A stretch of DNA of 64,000 nt from Mucilaginibacter pineti (GTDB taxonomy: Bacteria; Bacteroidota; Bacteroidia; Sphingobacteriales; Sphingobacteriaceae): positions 620,001 through 684,000 of the forward strand of contig NZ_FNAI01000001.1 in the NCBI RefSeq assembly GCF_900101875.1. The letters are read 5' to 3'. The stretch's first letter is position 1. Each line of letters opens with the position of its first letter. The translations under genes and the position numbers were made by a program. The notes under the pieces are model-generated. The model had not been told where the DNA came from. It was given only the letters and a program-made list of their open reading frames with translations, and ran no database searches. Below are positions 26,069 to 37,060 of the stretch, in pieces.

Positions 26069-29000
26069 TCAGGAAATATTTATTTTTTCTTGGTGTAGCC
26101 CGCGTTTTTGAAGCACAAATTCAGATGGCAGCATATTAAACTCGTCCTTAAATGATTTGGCAAAATATTGCGGTGTGTTAAAACCCACCTCGTATGATAC
26201 CTCGGCGATGTTCATGCGGCTGTATTCCAATAAATGGGCGGCTTTTCTCAAGCGCAAAAGCCTTATATATTCTACCGGAGATTTACCGGTAATAGTTAGT
26301 AGTTTTTTGTAAAGTGTATTGCGATTCATACCCATATGTCTGCTCAATTCATTTACCGATAGCGCGGGGTTCAGCATATTTTCGCCAATGTAGGTTACTA
26401 TTTCTTTTACAAACTTTTCATCAACAGAGGCAATGGCCGGCTCGTTTATCTGTATATCCAGTTGCCGGGTGTAGGTTTTTTTGAACGTGGCCTGCAGATT
26501 CAGCAGGTTCTTTATTTTAGAGATCAATATCTCGAAGTTAAAAGGCTTTGTCATGTAATCATTAGCACCAATTTCCAGGCCTTTCAATTCCTCTTCTTCA
26601 CCGATAAGGGCCGTAAGTAATATGATGGGGATATGCGATGTACGACTGTCATTTTTTATTTTTCTGCAAAGCTCCTTCCCGTTCATTTCGGGCATACTGA
26701 TGTCGCTTACCATAATATCCGGATGCAGGGCCAGTGCTTTCTGCCAGCCCTCCTTTCCGTTTGATGCCTCTATGATGTGAAACATGTCCTTCATATTATC
26801 TTTGAGGTAAAACCTAAAATCGTCATTATCCTCTACTAAAAGTAAAGTAGGTTTCTTACCGCTCTTCTGCACTTTAAATGGATCCACATTTTCGGTATGA
26901 GGTTCATTTTCTGTGTCATCTAAAGATATTTCCAGATCATCTAATGCGGGTACCGGCAAATGGACAATAAAGCAGCTACCATGTTCCGGTTCGCTTTCCA
27001 CACTAATTTTGCCCTGGTGCATGTAAACAAATTCCTTAGTAATTGCCAAGCCAATACCACTCCCTTGATTAAGCATTGAGCCGGGGAGGTTATTTTGAAA
27101 AAAACGCTCGAAAATACACTCCTGCTTATCTTTAGGGATACCTATCCCGGTATCCATAACTTTAATTTCAATAAATTTAAGTTCATTGGCACCGTCGCAG
27201 GCCATCATGTTGAGCAGTACACTTACGTGTCCGCCTGCAGGAGTAAACTTAAACGCGTTTGAAAGTAAATTGAACAGTATCCGTTCTATTTTATCATGAT
27301 CGAAACTCGTTTTAAAAGTGTCCACATCGGTATCAAATAAAAACCCAATGCCTTTTTGGTCGGCAATATCTGTAAACGACAGACTGGCCTCCTTAATAAA
27401 ATTAACAATGTCGCCGGGCTTTGTATGCAATTTCAGTTCATGAACCTCCATCTTCCTAAAATCAAGCAGTTGGTTAACGAGGTTGAGCAAGCGCCGGGCA
27501 TTTTTACTGATCATATTGAGCTGCAGCTTTTGATCCGCATTTGCAGCGTGATGGAGCATTTTATCAACCGGGGCCATAATCAGCGACAACGGTGTTCTGA
27601 ACTCATGGCTTACATTGGTTAAAAACTTGGTTTTGAGCTTGTCTATTTCATGCATTCGCTCAATTTCCTGTCTTTCCTGTTCTATAATAAGCTGTATTTC
27701 TTTTTTTTCCTGCTCGGCAATAAATTGTTTTCTGATTTTTTGAATACCCCGGTGGCGAATGAACAGTAACCCGCCTGCAACTATCAGTACATAAAAAGCA
27801 TACGCCAATGACGATTTCCAGAACGGGGGATTTACTTTAATATTAAGAGAAATTACATTGTTATCCCACAACCCATCGGCATTAGAAGCACGTACTTTAA
27901 ATACATAGTTACCTCCATCAAGATTTGTATAAGTAGCTTTACGAACATTATTATAGGCAGTAAGCCAGCTTTTATCAAAGCCCTCCAGCATATATTGGTA
28001 CTTTACTTTATTGGGGTTAAAAAAGTTAAGCGCCGCAAATTCAATGGTGAACACATTCTCGGCGTGGTTTAGGGAGATGGAATGTGTTGCCGATATAGCT
28101 TTTGAGAGTATTACATGCCCATTGATTGCTTCATTTGCTGCTACACTATTATTGAGTAGCTGCAAATCTGTAAATATAAGCTTAGGTTTATTTGTGTTTG
28201 TTTGGATATTTTGGGGATCAAAAATATTAAACCCATGCCCTCCTCCAAATATCAGTTCGCCTTTTTGAGTTTTCAGGGCCGCGTTTACATTAAATTCCCT
28301 GGCTTGTAAACCGTCACTTTCATCAAAATTTTTAAAGCGAAAACTGTATTTTTTGTTAACTGGTTTAAGCGCTATACGGCAAAGGCCGCCCGATGTGCTA
28401 AGCCACATCATGTGGTCGTTATCTTCCAGGATATTCAAAATTGAATTATCGGGTAACCCATCCTCTTTTACCAGCGACGTAAAGCGTTTTGTTTTTGTGT
28501 TTAATATGCTAAGGCCATCGCGTGTTGCTATCCACATAAGGCCGCGACTATCCTGGGTGATGCTGTTCACATTGTCTGCTATAAGACTATTTGATGTCCG
28601 CGTATCATGCACGTAATGAATAACACGACCGGATTGTTTTAGGATAACATTTATGCCCATATAGCCGCCAACCCATATATTACCGTCCTTATCCTCAAAA
28701 ATTGAGGATATATAAGGCGACTGAATTTGAGCCTGGGTAAATGGACGTGAAAAAAATTTCGTGATGGGATCGAAAAGATTGAGTCCTCCGGCAAAGGTAC
28801 CTACCCATAAACGGTGCGAGGAATCCTCAATGATACTATAGATACGATCATCAGACACAGACGTTGCCACGTTATCATCATGGCGATAATGCGTAAAGGT
28901 TTTTCCATCAAAGCCATCCATCCCGCCAAAATAAGTGCCTATCCACAATTTTTGGTTATGATCTATACACAGGCTAACGATGATATCATTGCTCAAACTA

Positions 29001-30241
29001 TTGTTATTTCGCACATTATGCTTGTACTGGGTATACTTGCCGGTTTTTCGGTTAAAATAAATTAAGCCGCCTCCGTTAGTGCCTATCCACAGGTTGCCTT
29101 CTTTATCCTCAACAAATTTATCAACGTCTTCAAAACTCAAACTGCCTGGATCTGACGCAAAGTGTCTGTATAGCGGAAACCTGATGATGTTTTTATGATA
29201 ATAGCTTATTCCCTCTTTAAAGGTGCCGGCCCACATAATCCCTGCGTTATCCTTATAAAGTATTACACTATTTTGCACTAAAGATTTGGTGTCGTCCTCG
29301 CGATTAAGCAGGTAATTGACCTTGAAATTTTTCTTATTAAGCACATTGATACCGCCGTGATCAGTACCTATCCATATAAGCCCGTCATCTGCCTGTACAA
29401 TATTGTTAACTATATTGGTGTTTAATCCGGTTTCTGTGGTTTCTTTATCGATATATTTAATAGTGTTTGCCTCCGGGTCAAGATAATATAAGCCCATATT
29501 TATAGTAGGCGCGTAAAACCAGATATCATTATCACTATCAACGGTAATGGCGTAAACTCTTTTTTTATTGCTATTATTTGCTGGTACAATTAATTTTCGA
29601 TAGCTTATTTTATTCAGCTTACTATTCATCATTTCTATAACACCGGTATCGTACGCAAACCATAAGTTACCCTTGTTGTCTTCGGCAAAATCAACCACGT
29701 TGTTGGCATATAATAACACAGGCGAATTATTACTGTGGGTATAATGATAAATTTGTTGACTGGTTTCATTATAACGATATATTCCCGAGCCATCATACAG
29801 GAACCAAAAGTCCCCCCTACTGTCCTTTTTTATTTTGCGTACGGCTACACCTGGCAGCTTTAATGATTTAAGTACCGGTGCTATATTACTGTTAAATTGC
29901 TCTGTTTGGGGGTTATAAATGCAAAATCCGTTACGGGTTTCTATCCAAAGGTTATGACTGGGCCCTTCAAAAATATTTACAATATAATCATCATTAATAG
30001 AGGTACTATCGTTCACATTGTGTTTAAATACTTTAAAAGTATAGCCGTCATACCGGTTAAGACCAGATAAGGTACCAAACCACATAAAACCTTGCGCATC
30101 CTTATAAATACAGTTTACCTGATTATGTGACAAGCCATTGCTTATATCCAGATGCGAAAATTGATATTTATTTTCTTGCGCAAACGCTGAAGTATAAATA
30201 CCAAAAAGTAAAATAAAAGCAAGCAATACGTTTAAACGCAT
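26069..30241 (-). CDS. Hybrid two-component system sensor/regulator (HTCS)
   Basis: This 1390-residue one-protein signalling system has a signal peptide (residues 1-21, ending SAFAQ), then a periplasmic sensor of many Reg_prop propeller repeats (pattern D-x-x-G-x-x-W-x-G-T, e.g. DAQGFMWFGTLSGLNRYDG) to about 730. A Y_Y_Y domain follows (about 735-800), one membrane span near 805-825, HisKA with His879 in SHEFRTPLS, HATPase (DTGIGIP, GSGIGLAI), receiver domain with Asp1180 in MVSDISMPEMNG, and a C-terminal AraC helix-turn-helix (about 1290-1385). Such proteins bind a glycan breakdown product outside and activate their polysaccharide locus. It neighbours GH31 and diverges from the ROK gene. All key residues are intact. 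Confidence 0.96.
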   Translation of the reverse strand: MRLNVLLAFILLFGIYTSAFAQENKYQFSHLDISNGLSHNQVNCIYKDAQGFMWFGTLSGLNRYDGYTFKVFKHNVNDSTSINDDYIVNIFEGPSHNLWIETRNGFCIYNPQTEQFNSNIAPVLKSLKLPGVAVRKIKKDSRGDFWFLYDGSGIYRYNETSQQIYHYTHSNNSPVLLYANNVVDFAEDNKGNLWFAYDTGVIEMMNSKLNKISYRKLIVPANNSNKKRVYAITVDSDNDIWFYAPTINMGLYYLDPEANTIKYIDKETTETGLNTNIVNNIVQADDGLIWIGTDHGGINVLNKKNFKVNYLLNREDDTKSLVQNSVILYKDNAGIMWAGTFKEGISYYHKNIIRFPLYRHFASDPGSLSFEDVDKFVEDKEGNLWIGTNGGGLIYFNRKTGKYTQYKHNVRNNNSLSNDIIVSLCIDHNQKLWIGTYFGGMDGFDGKTFTHYRHDDNVATSVSDDRIYSIIEDSSHRLWVGTFAGGLNLFDPITKFFSRPFTQAQIQSPYISSIFEDKDGNIWVGGYMGINVILKQSGRVIHYVHDTRTSNSLIADNVNSITQDSRGLMWIATRDGLSILNTKTKRFTSLVKEDGLPDNSILNILEDNDHMMWLSTSGGLCRIALKPVNKKYSFRFKNFDESDGLQAREFNVNAALKTQKGELIFGGGHGFNIFDPQNIQTNTNKPKLIFTDLQLLNNSVAANEAINGHVILSKAISATHSISLNHAENVFTIEFAALNFFNPNKVKYQYMLEGFDKSWLTAYNNVRKATYTNLDGGNYVFKVRASNADGLWDNNVISLNIKVNPPFWKSSLAYAFYVLIVAGGLLFIRHRGIQKIRKQFIAEQEKKEIQLIIEQERQEIERMHEIDKLKTKFLTNVSHEFRTPLSLIMAPVDKMLHHAANADQKLQLNMISKNARRLLNLVNQLLDFRKMEVHELKLHTKPGDIVNFIKEASLSFTDIADQKGIGFLFDTDVDTFKTSFDHDKIERILFNLLSNAFKFTPAGGHVSVLLNMMACDGANELKFIEIKVMDTGIGIPKDKQECIFERFFQNNLPGSMLNQGSGIGLAITKEFVYMHQGKISVESEPEHGSCFIVHLPVPALDDLEISLDDTENEPHTENVDPFKVQKSGKKPTLLLVEDNDDFRFYLKDNMKDMFHIIEASNGKEGWQKALALHPDIMVSDISMPEMNGKELCRKIKNDSRTSHIPIILLTALIGEEEELKGLEIGANDYMTKPFNFEILISKIKNLLNLQATFKKTYTRQLDIQINEPAIASVDEKFVKEIVTYIGENMLNPALSVNELSRHMGMNRNTLYKKLLTITGKSPVEYIRLLRLRKAAHLLEYSRMNIAEVSYEVGFNTPQYFAKSFKDEFNMLPSEFVLQKRGLHQEKINIS

Positions 30242-30604
30242 ATAAAGAATGGCCGGGAAATAAGTTTATAACATATAAAGCTACTTAACATATAAGCACT
30301 ATCCAAATCCAATAATATCAGGCACGTTACTTTATCATCCACATAGTTTTTATCTATCTCTCGCTTATACGCCTTTCCTGTATAAGTGCTATTTAATTCC
30401 CCCTTCGGTCACTCTTCTGCTATTTGGTTTGTACCGGCACCACTTGAATACATGTTGTTTAAGTTTAACTACTTCCCATAAATTCTGTTTTTTAACTGTC
30501 CACATTACAAATATTTTAAAAACAGCTAAATAGTTTTTAAAAAAAATAGAAAGTATTGGGAATTATTAAAATTTAATTTTAAGTTTGGATTACCAATTAA
30601 AAAA
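30242..30604. other. Divergent intergenic region, HTCS / ROK
   Basis: This gap is 363 bases long. It contains the ROK promoter near its right end. Two direct-repeat-like blocks, TATAAGCACTAT (30291-30302) and TATAAGTGCTAT (30381-30392), are 90 bases apart with 10 of 12 bases identical. No PUL1 dyad and no clear HTCS promoter were found. Confidence 0.5.
30556..30587 (+). promoter_or_regulatory. Promoter of the ROK regulator gene
   Basis: TTG (30556-30558) is 21 bases from TAAGTTTG (30580-30587), a full TAnnTTTG match. The predicted +1 near 30591 gives a 14-base leader. There is no purine-rich ribosome site other than the A-run before ATG. Confidence 0.55.
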
Positions 30605-31792
30605 ATGACTGTTATAAAGAAACATCACTTACTACGGAAGGATCTTATCAAGCATTTTTATTATAACAAACGATTAACGTTAACAGAATTAAGCAAACTC
30701 ACGCATAAAAGCTTGCCTTTAATTACTACAACGGTTAATAGCTTGATAGAAGATGGATATGTAATGGAGCATGAACTTGCTCCATCTACCGGGGGACGAC
30801 GCGCTTTAACTTTTTTGCTGAATAGCCAAAAACAACGCTATGTGGTAGCTGTAGCGGTTGACCAAATGGTTACCCAGGTTGTAATTTACGACTTATTGAA
30901 TAAGGTTAAAATGGCACCCGAGGCAACGGAACTTCTTTTGGTGAATGAGCCCGTGTTGGTTGACAAATTTACCGCGTTCTTAAAAGATTATATATCCCGC
31001 TCGGAGATACCAATTGCGCAAATATTAGGAGTTGGCATTGGGATGCCGGGCTTCGTAAATGCAGAGCAAGGTGTAAATCATAGTTTTTTTAAATCAACGG
31101 GCGATGTAAGCCTGAAGAAATATTTGACCCGCGAGCTTGGGGTGCCCGTTTTTATAGATAACGACTCGAGCGTTATAGCCCTGGCCGAATTAAAATTTGG
31201 TACAGGTAAAAATCTGAAGGATGTTTTGGTGGTGAATGTAGGTTGGGGTATAGGATTAGGCATGATAGTAAATGGCGCCCTTTTCAGGGGGCACAGCGGT
31301 TATGCGGGTGAGTTTAGCCACATTCCGCTTTCACAAAGCAATAAAATTTGTTCATGCGGAAAAAGAGGTTGCCTGGAGGTAGATACCTCATTGGTTGTGA
31401 TGGTTGAGCGCGCAAAGGCACAGATGGATACGGGCGGCAGCTCAAGTATGGAACTTAGTTATACTAAAAACGGCGATTTACCTGTTGACCAATTCCTTCA
31501 TGCTGCTAAATCGGGCGATCCACTGGCGGTATCAATATTGTCAGATGCTGCATTTTTAATAGGTAAAGGAATGTCGACTTTGATTCATATCATGAATCCT
31601 AAACTTATTGTTTTGAGTGGCCGTGGCGCTATAGCAGGTAAAATATTCATGGCGCCAATACAACAAGCAATTAACGAATTCTGTATCCCCTGGCTTGCCG
31701 AACAAACGGAAATACAAATTTCTACGCTGGCACCCGAAGCCGAACTCCTTGGTGCCGCCACTTTAGTAATAGAGAATTGCAACTTTAATTAA
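30605..31792 (+). CDS. ROK-family transcriptional regulator
   Basis: This 395-residue NagC/XylR-type repressor has an N-terminal winged helix at about residues 10-65 (LTELSKLTHKSLPLITTTVNSLIEDGYV; STGGRR wing), then a ROK sugar-kinase-like domain. The zinc site is complete: His239 in GEFSHIPL with Cys249, Cys251 and Cys256 in CSCGKRGCLE. The catalytic-type Asp187 is present (FIDNDSS), but its neighbourhood differs from kinases, in line with a sugar-sensing repressor. It lies 56 bases before the disrupted susC gene and probably controls that susCD pair or the locus as a whole. The ligand is unknown. Confidence 0.92.
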   Translation: MTVIKKHHLLRKDLIKHFYYNKRLTLTELSKLTHKSLPLITTTVNSLIEDGYVMEHELAPSTGGRRALTFLLNSQKQRYVVAVAVDQMVTQVVIYDLLNKVKMAPEATELLLVNEPVLVDKFTAFLKDYISRSEIPIAQILGVGIGMPGFVNAEQGVNHSFFKSTGDVSLKKYLTRELGVPVFIDNDSSVIALAELKFGTGKNLKDVLVVNVGWGIGLGMIVNGALFRGHSGYAGEFSHIPLSQSNKICSCGKRGCLEVDTSLVVMVERAKAQMDTGGSSSMELSYTKNGDLPVDQFLHAAKSGDPLAVSILSDAAFLIGKGMSTLIHIMNPKLIVLSGRGAIAGKIFMAPIQQAINEFCIPWLAEQTEIQISTLAPEAELLGAATLVIENCNFN

Positions 31793-31848
31793 GAAAATTT
31801 AAACCAATCATTAATAAACCCCATCAATTCACCAATAATCTGTAAAAA

Positions 31849-34800
31849 ATGAAACAATTGTACTTTAGGTGTTTCGCGTTATTGTTCTTCAGTTTGATTA
31901 CAATAACTGCCTATGCACAAAAAACAGTTTCCGGGACGGTAACTGAAAAATCCGGATTGCCAGTTCCCGGAGTAAGCGTATCGGAAAAAGGCACCAGTAA
32001 CGGCACTGCCACCGGAACCGACGGAAAGTTTAAGCTTACCGTTAAACCGGGCGCAGTGCTAACCTTTGCCTTTATCGGCTTAAAAACAAAAGAAGTAACT
32101 GTTGGCGATGAAACAAATTTAACAGTTGTTTTAGAAAGCAGTGAAAGCGCCCTCACCGAAGTTGTAGTTACGGCTTTAGGTATTAAAAGAGAAAAGAAAT
32201 CGTTAGGATACGCCGTACAGGAAGTAAAGGGTGAAACCTTATCTGACGCCAAGGAACCCAACCTGGTGAATGCGCTTTCGGGCAAAGTTGCCGGTTTACA
32301 GATCACCCGCTCGGGTAACGGCCCCGGTGGTTCATCAAAGATTACTTTGAGAGGAAACAATTCATTTAGACCAGGGGCTGCAAATCAACCACTTATTGTG
32401 GTTGATGGGATACCATTAGATAACTTTACAGGAGCCTCAAACAACGATTATTACAACCCATCATTGGATATGGGTAACGGCCTATCAGATATAAACGCAG
32501 AAGACATTGAAAGTATGAGTGTTTTGAAAGGTGCCGCTGCTGCTGCACTTTACGGCTCAAGAGCTGGTAATGGCGCAATCCTAATCACTACAAAAACAGG
32601 TAAAGCCCAAAAAGGCTTAGGTATTACCATATCATCATCAATAGGTATTGAAAGTATTTTTGCAAGGCCATAAATACAAAACGTATTTGGCCAGGGCGAT
32701 AACAATACTTACAGTGCAACATCAGCAGACAGTTGGGGACCAAAAGCAGACGGCCAGACAGTTAAAAAATATGATGGTACTAATGCCCCTTTAAGAACAT
32801 TTGATAACATTGCCAACTACTTTCCTCATGGCCTTACGTCTGATCAAAATATATCTTTTCAACAGCAATACAAGTCAACCTCTGTTTATTCATCGTACAG
32901 CCGTTTAGATGACAAAAGCTTAATTCCGGGAGCAAAGCTCATCCGCAATAACCTAATGGCCAGAACGGTAAGCAAATTTGGAGATGATAAGTGGACGCTT
33001 GATACCAAGGTTCAATATATCAATTCAACTGCACTTAACCGTCCGCAGGGTGGTTCAAACACAAGCAACAACTTTTATGCTTTATCATTACTACCAACCT
33101 CTATTGACGTAAGGGACTTTAAAAACCGTACCGACAACAATGGCATCATGACATGGTGGCGCCTTGGAAGCGAATTAAACCCGTACTGGGCATCTAAATA
33201 TAACCTTAACCAGGATATAAGGGACAGGCTTTTATTAAATGCTTCATTAAAATATCAATTTACCAGTTGGTTAAATGCGGAATTAAAGGGCGGTGCTGAT
33301 ACATACACCACCAATACCGAAAGCAAAACCTACGCGGGTTCTAACACCACCACAACAGGTTCATACGGTATTGGAAAAAGCACATTCACCGAAACCAACT
33401 ACAGCGGTTTACTTACAGCTAAAAAAGATAACCTTTTTGGTAAATTAGGTGGCGTGGCAACTTTTGGTGGTAATTTAATGAACCGTCAAAGCGCTTCATT
33501 AAGTGCCAGTGCAAATCCATTACAGGTGCCGAACCTTTTTTCGGTAAATAATAGTTCAACCAACCCTTCAGTTAGTCAAAGCCAATCACGCAAAGACATA
33601 TATTCAGTTTATGGATCACTTGGTTTAAATTACGACGGATACTTATTTGTTGATGGTACGTTCAGAAATGACTGGTCTTCGGCATTAAGCGCAGCTACCC
33701 GTTCGTATTTTTACCCTTCATTAAGTGGCTCATTTGTATTTACCGAATTGATGAGTAGAAGCGGAAGCACCTTACCATCATGGTTAACATACGGTAAAAT
33801 AAGAGGATCCTTTGCATCTGTTGGTAATGATATGGACCCATACCAGCTATACAATACTTATACTATTGGTAAAGATCCACTTGGTAACACTACTGCAGGC
33901 CGTGGCGATGTGCTTTATGATGCAAATGTTAGAAGTGAACAAATAAAATCATATGAAGCAGGTTTGGAAATGCGCTTTTTTAACAGCCGCGTAGGATTTG
34001 ATGCGGCAGTTTACAAATCTAATGCTACAAATCAATTGATCAATTTGCCATTGGATAACTTAAGCGGTTATTCTTCTAAAATAATTAACGCCGGTAATAT
34101 TCAAAATAAAGGCTTTGAATTGATGGTTGACGGCAAAATCTTCCAAAATCCTGAAGGATTCAACTGGACTACCATGTTGAATTTCTCTATCAACAGAAAC
34201 AAGATCGTATCAATTGCTCCTGATGTGAACACCTATGGATTGGGTGGTTTTGATGACATTTCCATTGTTGCAGAAACCGGCAAACTTTATGGAGAAATTT
34301 ATGGCTCCCGTTTTTTAAGAGTTAAAGATGCAAGCAGTCCGTATAATGGTCAAATGATCCTTACCAGTACAGGTTTGCCACAAACAGATCCTGACAATGC
34401 AAGATTAGGTAATCAGCAAGCTTCAAGCTTATTAGGCTTTACCAACTCATTCGCATACAAAGGATTTGACCTTTCATTCCTAATCGACGCTCGTTTCGGA
34501 GGCCAGATCTTCTCTGGTACTATAGCTAATATGGAGCAATACGGTACATCAAATAAAACCGTAGTAGGTGGCGCAAGAGCAGACATGCTTGTTGATGGAG
34601 TTGTGCTTAACACTACTACAAATCAATACGAAAAAAATACAACAAAAACATCTGTACAAAACTACTGGACCGTAGTTGCGGGCCATAGCAATATCGGAAT
34701 AACCGAGGCAAACCTTTATGATGCATCTAACGTACGTATTAGAAACGTACAATTAGGTTATAACCTCCCTAAAAAGTTTTTAGCAGGAACAGGTATTCAA

Positions 34801-34968
34801 AGAGCAAAAATTGGTGTATCGGCTAATAATGTATGGTTAATATCAAGTCACATGAATGGAATGGATCCTGAGTCTGTTTATGCCACAGGAACCAATGCTA
34901 CAGGCTTTGAAAGCGGGAGCACGCCAACTACACGTACGTTTTTATTTAATTTAACAATTGGCTTCTAA
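31849..34968 (+). pseudogene. SusC/RagA-family transporter interrupted by one in-frame TAA (PUL2)
   Basis: Read as one frame, 31849-34968 encodes a complete SusC of 1039 codons: signal peptide ending TAYAQ, CarboxypepD_reg domain (TVSGTVTEKSGLPVPGVSV), TonB box EVVVTALG, plug (ITLRGNNSFRPG, LYGSRAGNGAILITTKTG) and full barrel ending FLFNLTIGF. Codon 275, TAA at 32671-32673, interrupts it between FARP and IQNVFGQG. The other 94 codons up to the next ATG (32956) and all later codons are open and show normal SusC sequence. A one-base change from AAA, CAA or GAA would explain it. The options are a recent nonsense mutation, a sequencing error or readthrough. The downstream SusD is intact. Confidence 0.88.
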
Positions 34969-34994
34969 TTATAAAAATATTAATTCATAAGAAT

Positions 34995-36908
34995 ATGAAA
35001 ACCATATTAAAAAGATCATGCCTGCTGCTTACAGCCACCCTGTTAGCCTCGTCATGTAATAAATTTACCGAGCTCAATAACGATCCGCTTAAGGCAAGTG
35101 TTGACCAGGTACAAACAGAGTATTTTATAGACAATTCAATTATTGGCGCCCAACAAGACCCGGGATTATCTGAACGTGTATTTATCCTTTATTGGGTAGT
35201 TGGTGGCCATGCCCTGCAAGACGAGGATGGAGAAACTTTTTCGCGCGGATCCTATGATGATGGTTGGACATCAGAATATTACAGGCAATCATCACAATGG
35301 TTAAATTACATCAACAGTGCCATTGAGGTAGGAACTGGCCAAATTGCCAAGGGAACTTCAAAACCTTACACCAACAATCTTGTACAGGTAGCCCGTATCT
35401 GGAGAGCTTATTTGATGAGTGAACTTTCAGATAGTTTTGGCCCGATACCAACTGACGGCTTTCAGGGTAAAAACCCTGATTTCAAGGATGTAAAAACAGT
35501 TTACTATTATATGCTTGACGAGCTGAAAGATGCAAGTTCAAAGCTTGATCTTAATGTTCCGGTTACTGGCGATGTAAATAAAGAAGATCCAGCTTACGGA
35601 TATGATTTTGCTAAATGGCATAAATACGCTACATCAATGCGTATGCGTTTAGCCATGAGGTTATCAGAAGTCGATGCCGCAAAGGCTCAATCAGAATTTG
35701 AGGCTGCTGCTGCTACGAAAGATTACATTACTGATGCTGCAGGAATGTTTAGTGTACAGGAATTACCTAATAGCTACAACCCTCTTAGCAGTGTATTCAG
35801 AAAAGAATCATCATGGATGGGCTTACCTATATCTGCAACTTATAACAACCTTACTGTTGGCTTAGGAAGCATTAAAACCGCTGATCAATTACCTGCATTT
35901 GCATCCGCTGTTAAACCAGCCGATTGGATGGGTCAAAGTTTCCCTGATCAGTTTGCAACAAAAACCAATGATCCTATGGCTGGCTACTGGTTTAATGGTA
36001 TGCCTAACACTATTGACCCGCGTGCATACAAAGTATTCAGTGTTCCTGGTGATATAACCGATCCTAATTACCCTGCTATTGGCGGTACATTTACAGCTAC
36101 TGTAAGAGACCTGAAAAATAGCGCTGGTACTGTAGTTAAAACATTAAACTCCACAAGTACCTGGAATGCTAAAGCTGATGGTAACTGGGGTGCAAAAGCA
36201 GGAATGAACGATGCTATTACTACTAATGGTTTTAAGCCATTATTGAACCTGATTTACAGGAACGGTAATAACAGAAGGGTATTCTTTGGTCCTTGGGAAA
36301 CGTATTTCCTATTAGCTGAAGCTGCCGAACGCGGCTGGACATCACCTGTTGATGCTAAAACAGCTTACGAAACCGGTATCAGTAAGAGCTTTGATTATTT
36401 TGGCACATCAGCTTCTTTAGGTGCTTACCTTGCCTCTACAGATTATAACCGTGTTGGTACATCTGTAAACTGGGATAACACAACTGAGCCGCCTGCTACG
36501 CATACCATGAAATATGAAGATGGTATTACCGGTACTGCTGGTACTGTAGAAATAAGCTATCCTAAAAATGATCTGTACAAATCTGGCGCAGTTAGAAACG
36601 ACCACCTTACCAAGATCATTACTCAGAAATTTATAGCGCAAACGCCATATTTAACGCTGGAAAGCTGGAACGACCACAGAAGGTTAGGTTTACCATTCTA
36701 TGAAAATCCTGCGGTTGAAGATATTATGCCTGATCTGCCTGCTTTAAATTCGTCAAACTATATGACAAGCAGCGTAAAATTCTTCTCTCAGCGTATGAAA
36801 TACCCTTCAGGTTTGCGTAACAGCAACATTAATGGTTACAACCAGGCTGTTGCGGCATTGGGCGGTGCCGATGCAGTTTTAACACCACTATGGTGGGCAA
36901 AACACTAA
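34995..36908 (+). CDS. SusD/RagB-family lipoprotein, SusD-like_2 type (PUL2)
   Basis: This 637-residue surface lipoprotein has the signal MKTILKRSCLLLTATLLASSC (Cys21) and the tether NKFTELNNDPLKAS. It belongs to the larger RagB/SusD-like_2 branch: blocks YWVVGGHALQDEDGE, ARIWRAYLMSELSDSFGPIPTDGF, YYYMLDELKDA, HKYATSMRMRLAMRLSEVD and WETYFLLAEAAERGW. It starts 26 bases after the disrupted susC and should share its transcript, so nonsense-mediated polarity could lower its level. A strong terminator follows. Confidence 0.93.
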   Translation: MKTILKRSCLLLTATLLASSCNKFTELNNDPLKASVDQVQTEYFIDNSIIGAQQDPGLSERVFILYWVVGGHALQDEDGETFSRGSYDDGWTSEYYRQSSQWLNYINSAIEVGTGQIAKGTSKPYTNNLVQVARIWRAYLMSELSDSFGPIPTDGFQGKNPDFKDVKTVYYYMLDELKDASSKLDLNVPVTGDVNKEDPAYGYDFAKWHKYATSMRMRLAMRLSEVDAAKAQSEFEAAAATKDYITDAAGMFSVQELPNSYNPLSSVFRKESSWMGLPISATYNNLTVGLGSIKTADQLPAFASAVKPADWMGQSFPDQFATKTNDPMAGYWFNGMPNTIDPRAYKVFSVPGDITDPNYPAIGGTFTATVRDLKNSAGTVVKTLNSTSTWNAKADGNWGAKAGMNDAITTNGFKPLLNLIYRNGNNRRVFFGPWETYFLLAEAAERGWTSPVDAKTAYETGISKSFDYFGTSASLGAYLASTDYNRVGTSVNWDNTTEPPATHTMKYEDGITGTAGTVEISYPKNDLYKSGAVRNDHLTKIITQKFIAQTPYLTLESWNDHRRLGLPFYENPAVEDIMPDLPALNSSNYMTSSVKFFSQRMKYPSGLRNSNINGYNQAVAALGGADAVLTPLWWAKH

Positions 36909-36956
36909 AAAAAAGCAATAGTAAGCCGTAGAATAACAAACTGGTTTGCAAAAAGC

Positions 36957-36990
36957 AAAGACCTCGTCAGGTAATACTGACGAGGTCTTT
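36957..36990. terminator. Bidirectional terminator between susD and the GH78-type gene
   Basis: AAAGACCTCGTCAG (36957-36970) pairs perfectly with CTGACGAGGTCTTT (36977-36990) around loop GTAATA. There are T-runs on both strands. It separates convergent genes. Confidence 0.9.
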
Positions 36991-37060
36991 TTGTTTCAAC
37001 CCTAATTATTCCGATAGCATTTAGAATACTATGATGATTTATTTCAAATGCAAGAACTTA

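Noticed and set aside
32956-34968. A separate 670-residue receptor gene starting at ATG 32956
   Set aside because: The frame is the same as the upstream SusC frame and lacks signal peptide and plug domain. It is the distal part of the interrupted SusC.
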